DNA of 21,587 nt from Rhodospirillaceae bacterium (GTDB taxonomy: Bacteria; Pseudomonadota; Alphaproteobacteria; UBA7985): assembly GCA_002700865.1 (NCBI GenBank), contig PAFB01000110.1, forward strand, positions 1 through 21,587, in the 5' to 3' direction. The notes below the pieces were generated by a model. The model was not told the origin of the DNA, did not search any database, and saw only the letters and a list, made by a program, of their open reading frames with translations. This document shows positions 1 to 7,369 of the stretch, piece after piece. The position numbers and the translations under genes are program-made. Each line of letters starts with the position of its first letter. Position 1 is the stretch's first letter.

Positions 1-647
1 GAACTAGAAGGTAAGATTACCTAAGCAGCAATAACAAACGATTATTTGTGATCCGTCCCTTCCCCACGTAGACCCTCAGGCAACCCCAAAGTCCTCCCTT
101 GAAAAACTATCACCCAGCCGCTCCAAGACCTCCACACGGCCCTCCTGACGCTACCTAGAACCCTCCTAGCACCACTTTCCAGAACACCTCACATTTCTGA
201 GCGCCTTATACCAACAGGCACCATCCGTTTCTCCCCCAGTACCCCCCATGAATACCGCCAGGATCACCTGATCTCTCAAGGGTAGACCAGAGGGTAGACC
301 AACAGGGGCACTTGATGGGTACGTGGAGGGTCGCTGAGTTACTGACAGCGCTAGATATCGGGTTGCGCCGGGTCACTTGAGGAGCATCGCTCGTGGGCTT
401 CGGCACCATCACACTTAATTAAAACATTTAACATCAATGGCTTAGATAAAGACGGAATTACTGGTGTACATTTCTGTGTACATTTGCATTCGCGTTGACC
501 GGTTGCATCCGCAGCGAACGACCCGATACCGCCCCGGCATCAAAAATACACGGGGCAGCTTTTTTGGGTTCCGTTCAGCTTTAGCCATGCAGCGCTGACA
601 CAAAGCGCCATGATGCCCTTATCGCTCACGTCAGTCGCGACGGTTGA
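1..647. other. Gene-poor region, no convincing intact gene
   Basis: I see no open frame in this stretch with recognisable protein character; the 68-codon minus-strand frame at 206-412 has no family features and no clear ribosome binding site. What can be seen is a 14-base near-perfect palindrome at 9-22 (AGGTAA-GA-TTACCT), a tandem direct repeat of GGGTAGACCA at 280-289 and 292-301, a second tandem repeat GTGTACATTT at 464-473 and 476-485, and an intrinsic-terminator-like hairpin at 531-565. Both direct repeats have a 12-base period. The region looks like intergenic or decayed DNA at the edge of the conserved blocks. Confidence 0.5.
531..565 (+). terminator. Orphan rho-independent terminator
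   Basis: GCCCCG at 531-536 pairs perfectly with CGGGGC at 551-556 across a 14-base loop, followed by AGC and six Ts at 560-565. This is the shape of an intrinsic terminator for plus-strand transcription. No gene is recognised upstream on the plus strand within the window, so the transcript it would end is unknown. Confidence 0.55.
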
Positions 648-851
648 GCGTATGAACCGCACCGCTCGCGCGTTAGCCCCACTCCAATCACCTCGACTAT
701 GGGTCGGGTTTACTACAACGCACTAGGGCACAAGGCGAACGTGATTGAAGACGGCATACCCTACGACAAAACGCGGAGGACGACGTTATTTCGCACTATC
801 CGGACACGCCGGACGCCCAAAGAAGAGGCCAGCAACAGCCGGTTCCAGTAA
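648..851 (+). pseudogene. Degraded ThuA-like domain fragment
   Basis: The plus-strand frame open between the stop at 645-647 and the TAA at 849-851 reads PITSTMGRVYYNALGH around 684-731. It resembles the C-terminal signature of ThuA-like (trehalose utilisation) proteins, where a Gly-Arg-Val-[FY]-Tyr-x-x-Leu-Gly-His strand is typical. No start with a ribosome binding site and no upstream ThuA domain are visible, and the sequence loses family character after the VIEDG that follows. The same frame continues past the TAA to 1008, but I do not recognise that part. I read it as a relic of a larger gene, most of which has been lost. A chance match is possible because the signature is short. Confidence 0.35.
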
Positions 852-980
852 CCGTTTCGTTGGGGTCCTGAAGACCTGCGCAACTTCGCGGATCGGGCCT
901 CTGCTGCCACCATCTGGACCTGCGAAGCCTCAGCAGTGCAGCGCGCGGGATTGGCGGCGTGGGACACGCGGCGGTTTTGG

Positions 981-2159
981 TCAGGAGGCGGTGACGGCCT
1001 TATAGATTAGGGCATTGAGTTCGGGATACAGCGGGTAGCTGTCTGAAGGAAGCAGCTGGGTGGCAAAAACGACGCTGATGTCGAGCCCGGGGTTGACCCA
1101 CGCTTGCAAAGACGCCGCGCCCGACCAGCCATATTCCCCGACAGAAACATCGCTGACCCTTTCGTGATCCGCCCCGACCACGTAGACGCCCAGACCTTTG
1201 CTGTCACTCAGCGGGTAGAAGCCATTGTCTGTTACTTCCATCTGAGCGAAAGAACGGCCCAGTTGGTCTGTTTGCAGCATTTTGACGGCGTCAGGGGATA
1301 GGATGGACTCGCCGCTTGGTGTGGTGCCGTTGCGGCGGAGCATGTCCATGAAAGCGGTAAAGTCACCGACCGTGCTGACCAGCCCACCGCCACCATCAAA
1401 GAACCGGTCTTCGTCACGCTGCATCCAGCTTGAACCGCGCTGGTTTTCGAGCCTGCGTAGTTTCTTTTCAGGGCTGAATTCATAGAGAGAAACGAAGCGG
1501 TCACTTTTGCTGTGAGGGACTTCAAAGCCGATGTCTTCAAGCCCCAGAGGCGCGAAAATCCGGCTGTGCAGGGCGTCGGCAAACGACGTGTTGCGACAGA
1601 CCTCGACAACCCGCCCCAGCAGACCAAAGGCCGTGCTGTAATGATACCGCGTGCCGGGCTGAAACAGCAGAGGCTGCAGAGCCAGCACCTGAGAGAAGGT
1701 TTCAAGCGTGTCGGGATAAAACAGCACCAGTCCAGCCTTCCGGTACAAGGGCGCAACGGCGTCTTCGTTGTGGGCGTAGGTCAGCCCCGAAGAGTGGGTG
1801 AGCAGTTGGCGGATTGTAATCGGTCCGCTGCGCGGCACGGTTTGGCCGAGGCTTTCGTCAAAGACGGTGGTTTCAGCAAACTCTGGCAGGATTTCCGCTA
1901 CGTCCTGATCCAGCTCCAGTAAGCCATCATCGACCAACTGCAGTATGGCAACCGCAGTCACGATCTTGGACAGCGAGAAGACCCGGACCAGCTTGTCGCG
2001 CTGGTAAACCTCGCCCGATTTGATGTCTGCAAAGCCGTAAGCGTATTCGAACAGAGTGTCGGCGCCCCGCGTGATTTTCACGTGGCCAAAGGGCAAACGG
2101 CCAGTGTCGACGTAGTCGTTCAACCACATCCTGATCGCGTCAAAGTCCGGTGTGGTCAT
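981..2159 (-). CDS. Serine hydrolase, beta-lactamase class C / EstB-like family
   Basis: About 392 residues, in the size range of class C beta-lactamase-fold esterases and peptidases. The nucleophile motif SxxK is S62-L-S-K65 in the stretch VFSLSKIVTAV, and the second motif is Y174-S in RYHYSTAFGLLGRVVE, the usual spacing for this fold. No signal peptide is seen, so a cytoplasmic hydrolase (esterase-like) is more likely than a periplasmic antibiotic-resistance enzyme. The substrate cannot be told from sequence. I chose the ATG at 2157-2159, which has AGGGGA about 15 bases upstream; a longer frame would need a TTG at 2228. It is divergent from the gene at 2373 with roughly 210 bases between them. 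No terminator is obvious after it. Confidence 0.85.
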   Translation of the reverse strand: MTTPDFDAIRMWLNDYVDTGRLPFGHVKITRGADTLFEYAYGFADIKSGEVYQRDKLVRVFSLSKIVTAVAILQLVDDGLLELDQDVAEILPEFAETTVFDESLGQTVPRSGPITIRQLLTHSSGLTYAHNEDAVAPLYRKAGLVLFYPDTLETFSQVLALQPLLFQPGTRYHYSTAFGLLGRVVEVCRNTSFADALHSRIFAPLGLEDIGFEVPHSKSDRFVSLYEFSPEKKLRRLENQRGSSWMQRDEDRFFDGGGGLVSTVGDFTAFMDMLRRNGTTPSGESILSPDAVKMLQTDQLGRSFAQMEVTDNGFYPLSDSKGLGVYVVGADHERVSDVSVGEYGWSGAASLQAWVNPGLDISVVFATQLLPSDSYPLYPELNALIYKAVTAS

Positions 2160-2372
2160 ATGGCTAATTGTCGTTCCCCTATCGATTAACCGCCCGTCAA
2201 ATCCGGGCATTAGCGTCACGCTGATCAAGGATACTCAGCCGATGAACAACCGACAAGATCAAGCAACGACGCTGCCAATTTTGCGCCTATTGGCTGTCGT
2301 TGACGGTAAGGCTTCGTGCCGCTGAGGGCAGTACAAGGCCCTGAGAATTCACGCGACGTGAGGATGATCCCG

Positions 2373-3275
2373 ATGATGAATCGCTACCACGCTTTGGTGG
2401 CCCGCCTGCAGGTGGGAGAGACCGTGTTGATTGACGGTGGAACGGGAACTGAATGCGAGCGCCGGGGTATCCCGCAGCTCGAAAATGCGTGGAACGGTGG
2501 CGGTGCGCTCAGCCATCCGGACGTGGTCCGTGTGATCCATAAGGACTATCTCGAACACGGCGCGGAACTGATCATTTCCAACACCTTCGCAACCTCGCTT
2601 CACGCCCTCGAAGCGGCGGGTGAAAGCGATCGGTTTGATGATTATAACCGGGTTGCTGTAGAGCTGGCGATCGAGGCTCGCGACGCCTGCACCCGACCTG
2701 CGGCCCTGGTCGCGGGTGGCATTTCCTATTGGAGTTGGACAGGCGATCATCCGCCCTTGTCCGAAATCGAGGCGAGCGTTGGACAGCAAGCGGCGGTGAT
2801 GCGGGACGCAGGCGCGGATTTGCTGATGCTCGAAATGATGATTGATATCGACCGCATGCTCACCACTCTTGCCGCCGCGCAAACCTCCGGCTTGCCGGTG
2901 TGGGTCGGGATCAGTTGCGCGCTGAACAGCGAGGGAGTGATGGCGCTGTGGAACGGTGAGCCGCTGGTTGACGCCTTGGCGGCTTTAGCCGGAACGGGCG
3001 TGCCGCTGCTGTCCATCATGCATACAGATGTAAAGTACGTGGAGGCTTGTCTGGACATCCTGCAATACCACTGGGACGGCATGACGGGCGTCTATGCGCA
3101 TTCAGGCACGTCGGTCGACGGCAAGTGGGTCTTCCACGATACCATCTCGCCGCAGGACTACACCGCCTATTGCCAGAGCTGGATGAAACGGGACATGCAC
3201 GTCATCGGTGGGTGCTGCGGCATTCGGCCTGACCATATGAAGCACCTCGCCGGTGCGCTGCATCAGCACGGATAA
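2373..3275 (+). CDS. Homocysteine S-methyltransferase family protein
   Basis: About 300 residues forming a single homocysteine S-methyltransferase (Pfam S-methyl_trans type) barrel. Seen: the N-terminal VLIDGGTGTECERRG strand and loop, ISNTFATS near residue 70, and the C-terminal zinc motif GGCCG with C281-C282. These enzymes transfer a methyl group from donors such as S-methylmethionine or betaine to homocysteine through a Cys3 zinc site. Here the position of the first zinc cysteine, normally in a G-[VI]-N-C motif, reads S-I-M-H217-T, so the site may be His-Cys-Cys or the chemistry may differ. GAGG at 2360-2363 lies nine bases before the ATG at 2373; starts at 2364 and 2376 are also possible. 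The threonine aldolase follows after 99 bases in the same direction. The exact donor and acceptor are not determined. Confidence 0.85.
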   Translation: MMNRYHALVARLQVGETVLIDGGTGTECERRGIPQLENAWNGGGALSHPDVVRVIHKDYLEHGAELIISNTFATSLHALEAAGESDRFDDYNRVAVELAIEARDACTRPAALVAGGISYWSWTGDHPPLSEIEASVGQQAAVMRDAGADLLMLEMMIDIDRMLTTLAAAQTSGLPVWVGISCALNSEGVMALWNGEPLVDALAALAGTGVPLLSIMHTDVKYVEACLDILQYHWDGMTGVYAHSGTSVDGKWVFHDTISPQDYTAYCQSWMKRDMHVIGGCCGIRPDHMKHLAGALHQHG

Positions 3276-3374
3276 ATTACGCCAGTAGCCGGTTGTCAGC
3301 AGGCGGTTGTTGCTCCTAAATCCTCACCATAGAAAGCCCTCAACTCAGGGACTGTAACGAGGAGCCTTGGCGGC

Positions 3375-4397
3375 GTGATTGACTTCTATTCAGACACCAA
3401 AACCCGACCCAGCCGTGCGATGCGCGAAGCGATGCTGGATGCGCCTGTGGGCGACGAGCAGAAGGGTGAAGACCCCACGACCCTGGCCTTGGAGGAACAG
3501 GTGGCCGATCTGCTGGGTAACGAAGCAGCGGTGTTTCTGCCGTCTGGAACCATGTGCAACGAAATCGCTTTGCGCGTCTGGATGAAGCCGGGCGAAACGC
3601 TGATCGGCGACCGGGCCTGTCACATCATCACGTCTGAAGGCGGGGCTCCTGCTGCGCTGGCAGGGGCCATGGTGCACCCGATCGACACAGCCGAAGGGAT
3701 CTTTGACGCCGAAGAGGTGCGCCGGGTTATCACACCGGGGAGCCGCTACGCATCGGGAACCCGGCTCGTGTGTGTCGAGCAGACTTTCAACCTCAAAGGC
3801 GGCGTGGTTTGGCCGGTCGAAAAACTGGATGCTGTCGCCGCCGCCGCGCACGAAGCCGGGCTGCACACCCACATGGATGGCGCGCGATTGATGAACGCTG
3901 TCGTCGCTTCCGGGATTGGGGCGGCACGACATTGTGCGGGTTACGACAGCGTGTGGATCGACTTCACCAAGGGCCTGGGTGCGCCTGTTGGGGCGGTGCT
4001 GGCAGGGTCCCGAGCCTTCATCGACGAAGCCTGGCGTCTCAAGCAGCAGATGGGCGGGGCCATGCGCCAGTCGGGGGTCGTGGCCGCCATGTGCCTCTAT
4101 GCGCTCGACCACAACGTCGAACGCCTCGCCGAGGACCATGAACTCGCCACCGAGCTGGCGCAGCGTTTGGCCGATCTGCCCCGCATCAGTGCGATAAACA
4201 CGCCGCAGACCAATCTGGTGTTCCTCGATATTGATGAAACAGGCCCCACCGCGGATGAGGTCGTCGATGCCTGTTTCGCGCGCGGGGTGCAGATTGGTGC
4301 CTTTGGCCCGCGTCGGCTGCGTCTGGTCACTCATCTGGATGTTCAGCGAAGTGATCTGGGGCCGCTGAAAGATGCGCTGTCGGCTGCAATGGCTTAA
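3375..4397 (+). CDS. ltaE: Low-specificity L-threonine aldolase family, PLP-dependent
   Basis: 340 residues, the normal length for this aspartate-aminotransferase-fold family, which cleaves L-threonine or L-allo-threonine to glycine and acetaldehyde in the cytoplasm. Seen: the N-terminal DFYSDTKTRPSRAMREAM, the PLP-phosphate region FLPSGTMCNEIAL (residues 54-66), H83 in the ring-stacking position, HMDGARL (residues 166-172) holding the aspartate that contacts the pyridine nitrogen, and the Schiff-base lysine K199 in DFTKGLGAPVG. The start is GTG at 3375 with GAGGAG at 3359-3364, ten bases upstream. The long antisense frame over this gene is a shadow. The gene ends about 26 bases before a bidirectional hairpin shared with the convergent zinc operon. 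Confidence 0.9.
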   Translation: MIDFYSDTKTRPSRAMREAMLDAPVGDEQKGEDPTTLALEEQVADLLGNEAAVFLPSGTMCNEIALRVWMKPGETLIGDRACHIITSEGGAPAALAGAMVHPIDTAEGIFDAEEVRRVITPGSRYASGTRLVCVEQTFNLKGGVVWPVEKLDAVAAAAHEAGLHTHMDGARLMNAVVASGIGAARHCAGYDSVWIDFTKGLGAPVGAVLAGSRAFIDEAWRLKQQMGGAMRQSGVVAAMCLYALDHNVERLAEDHELATELAQRLADLPRISAINTPQTNLVFLDIDETGPTADEVVDACFARGVQIGAFGPRRLRLVTHLDVQRSDLGPLKDALSAAMA

Positions 4398-4422
4398 GCG
4401 CGCCATTGAGGCCCAAAAAACA

Positions 4423-4460
4423 AAACACCGCACCCTCGGTTTCCCAAAGGTGCGGTGTTT
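4423..4460 (-). terminator. Strong hairpin terminator of the znu operon, probably bidirectional
   Basis: AAACACCGCACC (4423-4434) and GGTGCGGTGTTT (4449-4460) form a 12-base-pair perfect stem with a 14-base loop. On the minus strand the stem is followed by a T-rich tract (complement of the A run at 4415-4425), so it should end znuCBA transcription about 30 bases after the znuA stop. On the plus strand only three Ts follow, so it would serve ltaE less efficiently. Confidence 0.85.
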
Positions 4461-4491
4461 CCGGCAGCGCTAGGGCTTGTCCTAATCGGCC

Positions 4492-5547
4492 TTAGCCGTG
4501 ATCATCATCGTGGTCATCGTCGTCATGGTGCTCACAAGCTCCGCTGGCTTCAGCGGCCTGCAGCGCGGACAGAATTTGCTCAGCGTTATGCTCGATCATG
4601 GTGAGATAGGTCGCTGCGGGTCCATCGGTTTCTGAAAGCGCGCCAGAATATAGCACACCTCCGAACCCGAGACCGGTTTCGCTGGCAATCTGATCAACCA
4701 ACCGCGCATCGACGATGTTCTCAACAAAGATGCCGGCAATGCCGCCTTCGTCAATCTGTTCGATCAATGAAGCAACGTCGCGGGCCGAGGCCTCGCTTGC
4801 CGTGGACCAACCCTGTGGCGCAACAAAGTTCAATCCATAGTCTGCGCCAAAGTATTGGAATGCGTCGTGGGAGGTAACGATGGTGCGGCAATGCTGATCA
4901 ATCGCACTAAATTCGGCCTTTAGCTTGGTGTCGAGTGCGTTGAGGTCGGCGATGTAAGCAGCAGCTCGACTCGCCAAAGCATCAGCGGCCTCAGGACGGG
5001 CCGTTTGCAGGGCTGCGGAGATGTTCTGCACGTATACGGCACCACGGCTAAGGCTCTGCCAGGTGTGGGGATCGAATTCGCCGTGGTCATGGTGATCATG
5101 GCCAGCGTGCTCATCCGCGTCGTGGTGCTCGTCCTCGCCGTGGTGCTCGTCCTCGTCGTGATCATCGTTATCGTCATGATCGTCGTGTTCTTCGTTTGAA
5201 AGGAGCACAGCACCGTCCGTTGCGACGACCGTCATGCCCTCAAAGCCGGAGGCTTCGATCAGACGTGTGATCCAGCCTTCAAATTCCAGACCGTTGATGA
5301 CCAGAAGTTCGGAATCCTTCAGCAGCTTTGCATCCGATGGGCTGGGTGAGAAGAAGTGCGTGTCGCCGTTGCGGCCGACCAGCGACGAGACGACTGCTTC
5401 GTCGCCCGCCACCTGCTCAACCATGTCTTTCAGGATGGAGAATGACGTGACAACTTTGAGCTGCTCGGCTTGCGCCATCATGGCATTGCTGAAGCACAGC
5501 GCGGTAGCAACGGAGCTTAGAAGGAGGGGCTTGCGTATAAGGTTCAT
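4492..5547 (-). CDS. znuA: Zinc ABC transporter, periplasmic zinc-binding protein
   Basis: 351 residues of the cluster-9 (ZnuA/TroA) solute-binding family. Residues 1-27 are a signal peptide ending AQA. The three zinc-ligand histidines are H64 (GDTHFFSP), H161 (FDPHTWQS) and H227 (TSHDAFQYF). Between the first two lies a long acidic, His-rich loop (about residues 119-157, dominated by H, D and E), the hallmark of zinc-specific members and thought to collect zinc for the pocket. A second His/Asp cluster closes the C-terminus (CEHHDDDDHDDDHG). The acidic residue used as fourth ligand in manganese-binding relatives appears as glycine (LYSGALS near residue 302), which fits zinc. The loop DNA contains an 18-base tandem repeat. 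Its ATG overlaps the znuB stop by four bases (ATGA), and it is the last gene of the operon. Confidence 0.93.
   Translation of the reverse strand: MNLIRKPLLLSSVATALCFSNAMMAQAEQLKVVTSFSILKDMVEQVAGDEAVVSSLVGRNGDTHFFSPSPSDAKLLKDSELLVINGLEFEGWITRLIEASGFEGMTVVATDGAVLLSNEEHDDHDDNDDHDEDEHHGEDEHHDADEHAGHDHHDHGEFDPHTWQSLSRGAVYVQNISAALQTARPEAADALASRAAAYIADLNALDTKLKAEFSAIDQHCRTIVTSHDAFQYFGADYGLNFVAPQGWSTASEASARDVASLIEQIDEGGIAGIFVENIVDARLVDQIASETGLGFGGVLYSGALSETDGPAATYLTMIEHNAEQILSALQAAEASGACEHHDDDDHDDDHG
5122..5157. repeat. 18-base tandem repeat in the znuA His-rich loop
   Basis: Two 18-base units, 5122-5139 and 5140-5157, differ at one base and encode repeated Asp/Glu/His-His codons. This suggests the metal-binding loop has grown by slippage or unequal exchange and may vary in length between strains. 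Confidence 0.75.
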
Positions 5548-6410
5548 TGGGTCACCTTTGGAGCTCTATAGTAATGAGACAGCCAGCCACCTTCCCAGCC
5601 AAAAATGAGCGAGAGAACGTGGAAAATACCGGTTGTCAGAATGATGGATGGGCCGGAGGGCAGGCTGAAGTGGTAGGAAGCCAGCAATCCCAGCGTGCTC
5701 GACACGGCAGCGATCAGCAGAGCAACCAGGATCAACTGGCCCACACTCCGCCCCCAAAATCGTGCGCTTGTCGCTGGTAACAGCATAACGCCAATGATCA
5801 TCAGCGACCCTATGGCGTGAAAGCCGGATACTAGATTGAGGACGACCAGCGCCAGAAAGGCATAATGCGCCCACGCGCCCCAGCGGCTGACAGACGACAG
5901 GAATTGCGAATCAACGCTTTCCATCAGGATCAGCCGAAACAGGAAAGACAGGGTCAGGATCGTCAGTGACGAGGTGGCGCAAATCAGGAGCAGCGCATCG
6001 TTGTTGAGCGCCAGCACTGTGCCGAAAAGGATGTGGATAAGGTCAACATTATCGCCGCGAATGGAGATGATCAGCACGCCCAGCGCCAGCGAGATAATGT
6101 AAAATGTCGCCAGACTAGCATCTTCCTTGAGCACGGTTGTTCGCGCAATCAAACCGGAGAGCAAGGCCACCACCAAACCGGCAACCGCGCCGCCAAAGGT
6201 CATGGCTGTCAACGACAGACCGCCCAGCAGGTAGCCAACCGCAGCGCCGGGCAGAATGGCATGCGCCATGGCGTCGCCGGCCAAGCTCATCCGGCGCAGC
6301 ATCAGGAAGACCCCCAGCGGTGACGCGCCCAGCGATATGATGATGCAACCAAACCACGCACGACGCATGAAGTCGAAGTCGACAAAAGGCTGGATGAACA
6401 GGTCGATCAT
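5544..6410 (-). CDS. znuB: Zinc ABC transporter, membrane permease
   Basis: About 288 residues of the ABC-3 (ZnuB/TroC) permease family with roughly eight hydrophobic segments. The family region near the N-terminus, RMSLAGDAMAHAILPGAAVG, matches the conserved D-[AS]-[ML]-[SA]-H-[AS] stretch of these permeases. It forms the inner-membrane channel that takes zinc from ZnuA, powered by ZnuC. I chose the ATG at 6408-6410, which overlaps the znuC stop by one base (TAATG). A longer frame to 6461 would run into znuC. Its stop overlaps the znuA start (ATGA), so translation of the three genes is probably coupled. Confidence 0.93.
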   Translation of the reverse strand: MIDLFIQPFVDFDFMRRAWFGCIIISLGASPLGVFLMLRRMSLAGDAMAHAILPGAAVGYLLGGLSLTAMTFGGAVAGLVVALLSGLIARTTVLKEDASLATFYIISLALGVLIISIRGDNVDLIHILFGTVLALNNDALLLICATSSLTILTLSFLFRLILMESVDSQFLSSVSRWGAWAHYAFLALVVLNLVSGFHAIGSLMIIGVMLLPATSARFWGRSVGQLILVALLIAAVSSTLGLLASYHFSLPSGPSIILTTGIFHVLSLIFGWEGGWLSHYYRAPKVTQ

Positions 6411-7156
6411 TAGGCGGCGGCCTTGGAACAGGTGTGTTCCTCGTCGGCGCAGGCCTCGCACATCCGGTCGGCGAGTTGCTTGTTTTCACCGGTCAGGACT
6501 TGATTGGTTGGACCATGGGCAACCAGTTCGCGGGCCAGCATCAGGGTTTCGGGGAAGTGCCCGCGCACGGTGTCGTGGTCGTGCAAAACGGTTAGGATGG
6601 TCGTGCCCTCGGCGTGCCAACTCTTGATGACTTCCAGCAGGTCCTTGAACGTCTTTGAATCAACGGCGTTGAAGGGCTCGTCGAGCAAGACCAGCTTGCC
6701 CCGCTGCAGCAGCAGACGCGCAAACATGGCCCGCTGTAGCTGGCCGCCCGAAAGCTGCCCCACGGTGCGGTTTTCCAGCCCGGTGAGGCCAACCGCATCG
6801 ATGGCGCGCTCAACATCCTGCCGATGCTGCTTCCGCAGGGTTCCGAAGGGGCCTGTCTGGTGCCAAAGTCCCATGTTCACGATTTCCAGAACAGTGATCG
6901 GGAAATTGCGCTCAATGGCGGATTGCTGGGGTAGATAAGCGACTTCGTGCCTTTTGAGACCACCGAAAGTGACCTTGCCACTGGCCGGGCGCAGCTGCCC
7001 CACGATTGCTTTCAGCAGGGTCGATTTTCCTGCCCCATTGGGGCCAACAACGGCCGTCAACGATCCATTCTGGATGTCTGCATTCAGCCCGATAATCGCA
7101 GGCGTCGGTCCAAAGTTAACAAAGAGGTCGGACAGTTTGAGGGCCGGATTAACCAT
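6410..7156 (-). CDS. znuC: Zinc ABC transporter, ATP-binding protein
   Basis: 248 residues from the ATG at 7154-7156. Walker A is GPNGAGKS (38-45), the Q-loop is in YLPQQSAI, the signature is LSGGQ (135-139), Walker B with the catalytic glutamate is LVLLDE (155-160), and the switch histidine is H192. It drives zinc import through ZnuB. The C-terminus is unusual: C233, C236, H241 and C243 form a C-x2-C-x6-C patch just before the end, which could bind zinc. A TTG start at 7189 is possible, but the ATG is favoured because it lies inside the end of the upstream 40-codon ORF with an eight-base overlap, typical of coupled genes. Confidence 0.92.
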   Translation of the reverse strand: MVNPALKLSDLFVNFGPTPAIIGLNADIQNGSLTAVVGPNGAGKSTLLKAIVGQLRPASGKVTFGGLKRHEVAYLPQQSAIERNFPITVLEIVNMGLWHQTGPFGTLRKQHRQDVERAIDAVGLTGLENRTVGQLSGGQLQRAMFARLLLQRGKLVLLDEPFNAVDSKTFKDLLEVIKSWHAEGTTILTVLHDHDTVRGHFPETLMLARELVAHGPTNQVLTGENKQLADRMCEACADEEHTCSKAAA

Positions 7157-7271
7157 TGAACGGCCATCCCGTAACTGCGAAGAAGCCAACCCAGATTACC
7201 GCAACCACGGCCGCTGCCAAAGCGAAGCGGACAAGAGCGCCTCTTCGAATCAGTAGGAACGATAAATCCAT
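7149..7271 (-). CDS. Putative 40-residue single-helix membrane protein, first ORF of the znu operon
   Basis: A short open frame lies between the Zur-type operator and znuC on the same strand. It starts with ATG (7269-7271) preceded four bases upstream by GGTGAT, a good match to the 16S rRNA tail, and stops at TAA (7149-7151), eight bases inside znuC. The protein begins MDLSFLLIRRGALVRF; residues about 14-34 are a clean hydrophobic segment (ALAAAVVAVIWVGFF), and it ends TGWPFNG. The two arginines before the helix predict a cytoplasmic N-terminus. I recognise no family. The signal, spacing and overlap argue that it is translated, and it may act as a small partner of the zinc importer or simply as a leader that couples znuC translation. 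It is under 60 codons and easily missed. Confidence 0.55.
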   Translation of the reverse strand: MDLSFLLIRRGALVRFALAAAVVAVIWVGFFAVTGWPFNG

Positions 7272-7328
7272 TAGGATCACCCAAAATCAAAAAGCACACC
7301 CACGAGTGCGCTGTTCATTACACTTGAA

Positions 7329-7343
7329 TGTTATAACATAACA
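7329..7343. promoter_or_regulatory. Zur-type operator upstream of the znu operon
   Basis: TGTTAT-AAC-ATAACA is a perfect 6-base inverted repeat with a 3-base centre, closely like the Zur boxes known from proteobacteria. It lies 57 bases upstream of the 40-codon ORF and about 170 bases upstream of znuC, in the AT-rich stretch where the minus-strand promoter should be. Zur with bound zinc would block transcription here. The zur gene itself is not in the window. Confidence 0.75.
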
Positions 7344-7369
7344 AAAGCAGTCAGCATTCAAGAGGCTAT

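Noticed and set aside
206..412. 68-codon minus-strand frame as a possible integrase or small gene
   Set aside because: No recombinase motifs, no ribosome binding site and no similarity I can name.
745..1005. 86-codon plus-strand frame in the gene-poor left end
   Set aside because: Arg/Gly/Pro-rich composition without structure; the ThuA-like signature is in a different frame.
981..2159. Antibiotic-resistance beta-lactamase
   Set aside because: The fold motifs are present, but there is no signal peptide and the second motif is Y-S-T rather than Y-x-N, closer to EstB-like esterases.
3390..4433. 347-codon open frame on the minus strand over the threonine aldolase gene
   Set aside because: It has no family features, an unusual His/Arg/Gln-rich composition, and lies fully antisense to a gene with all catalytic motifs; it is a high-G+C shadow frame.
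5085..5190. Repetitive DNA resembling a CRISPR or satellite array
   Set aside because: The repetition comes from His/Asp/Glu codons in znuA; there are no spacers.
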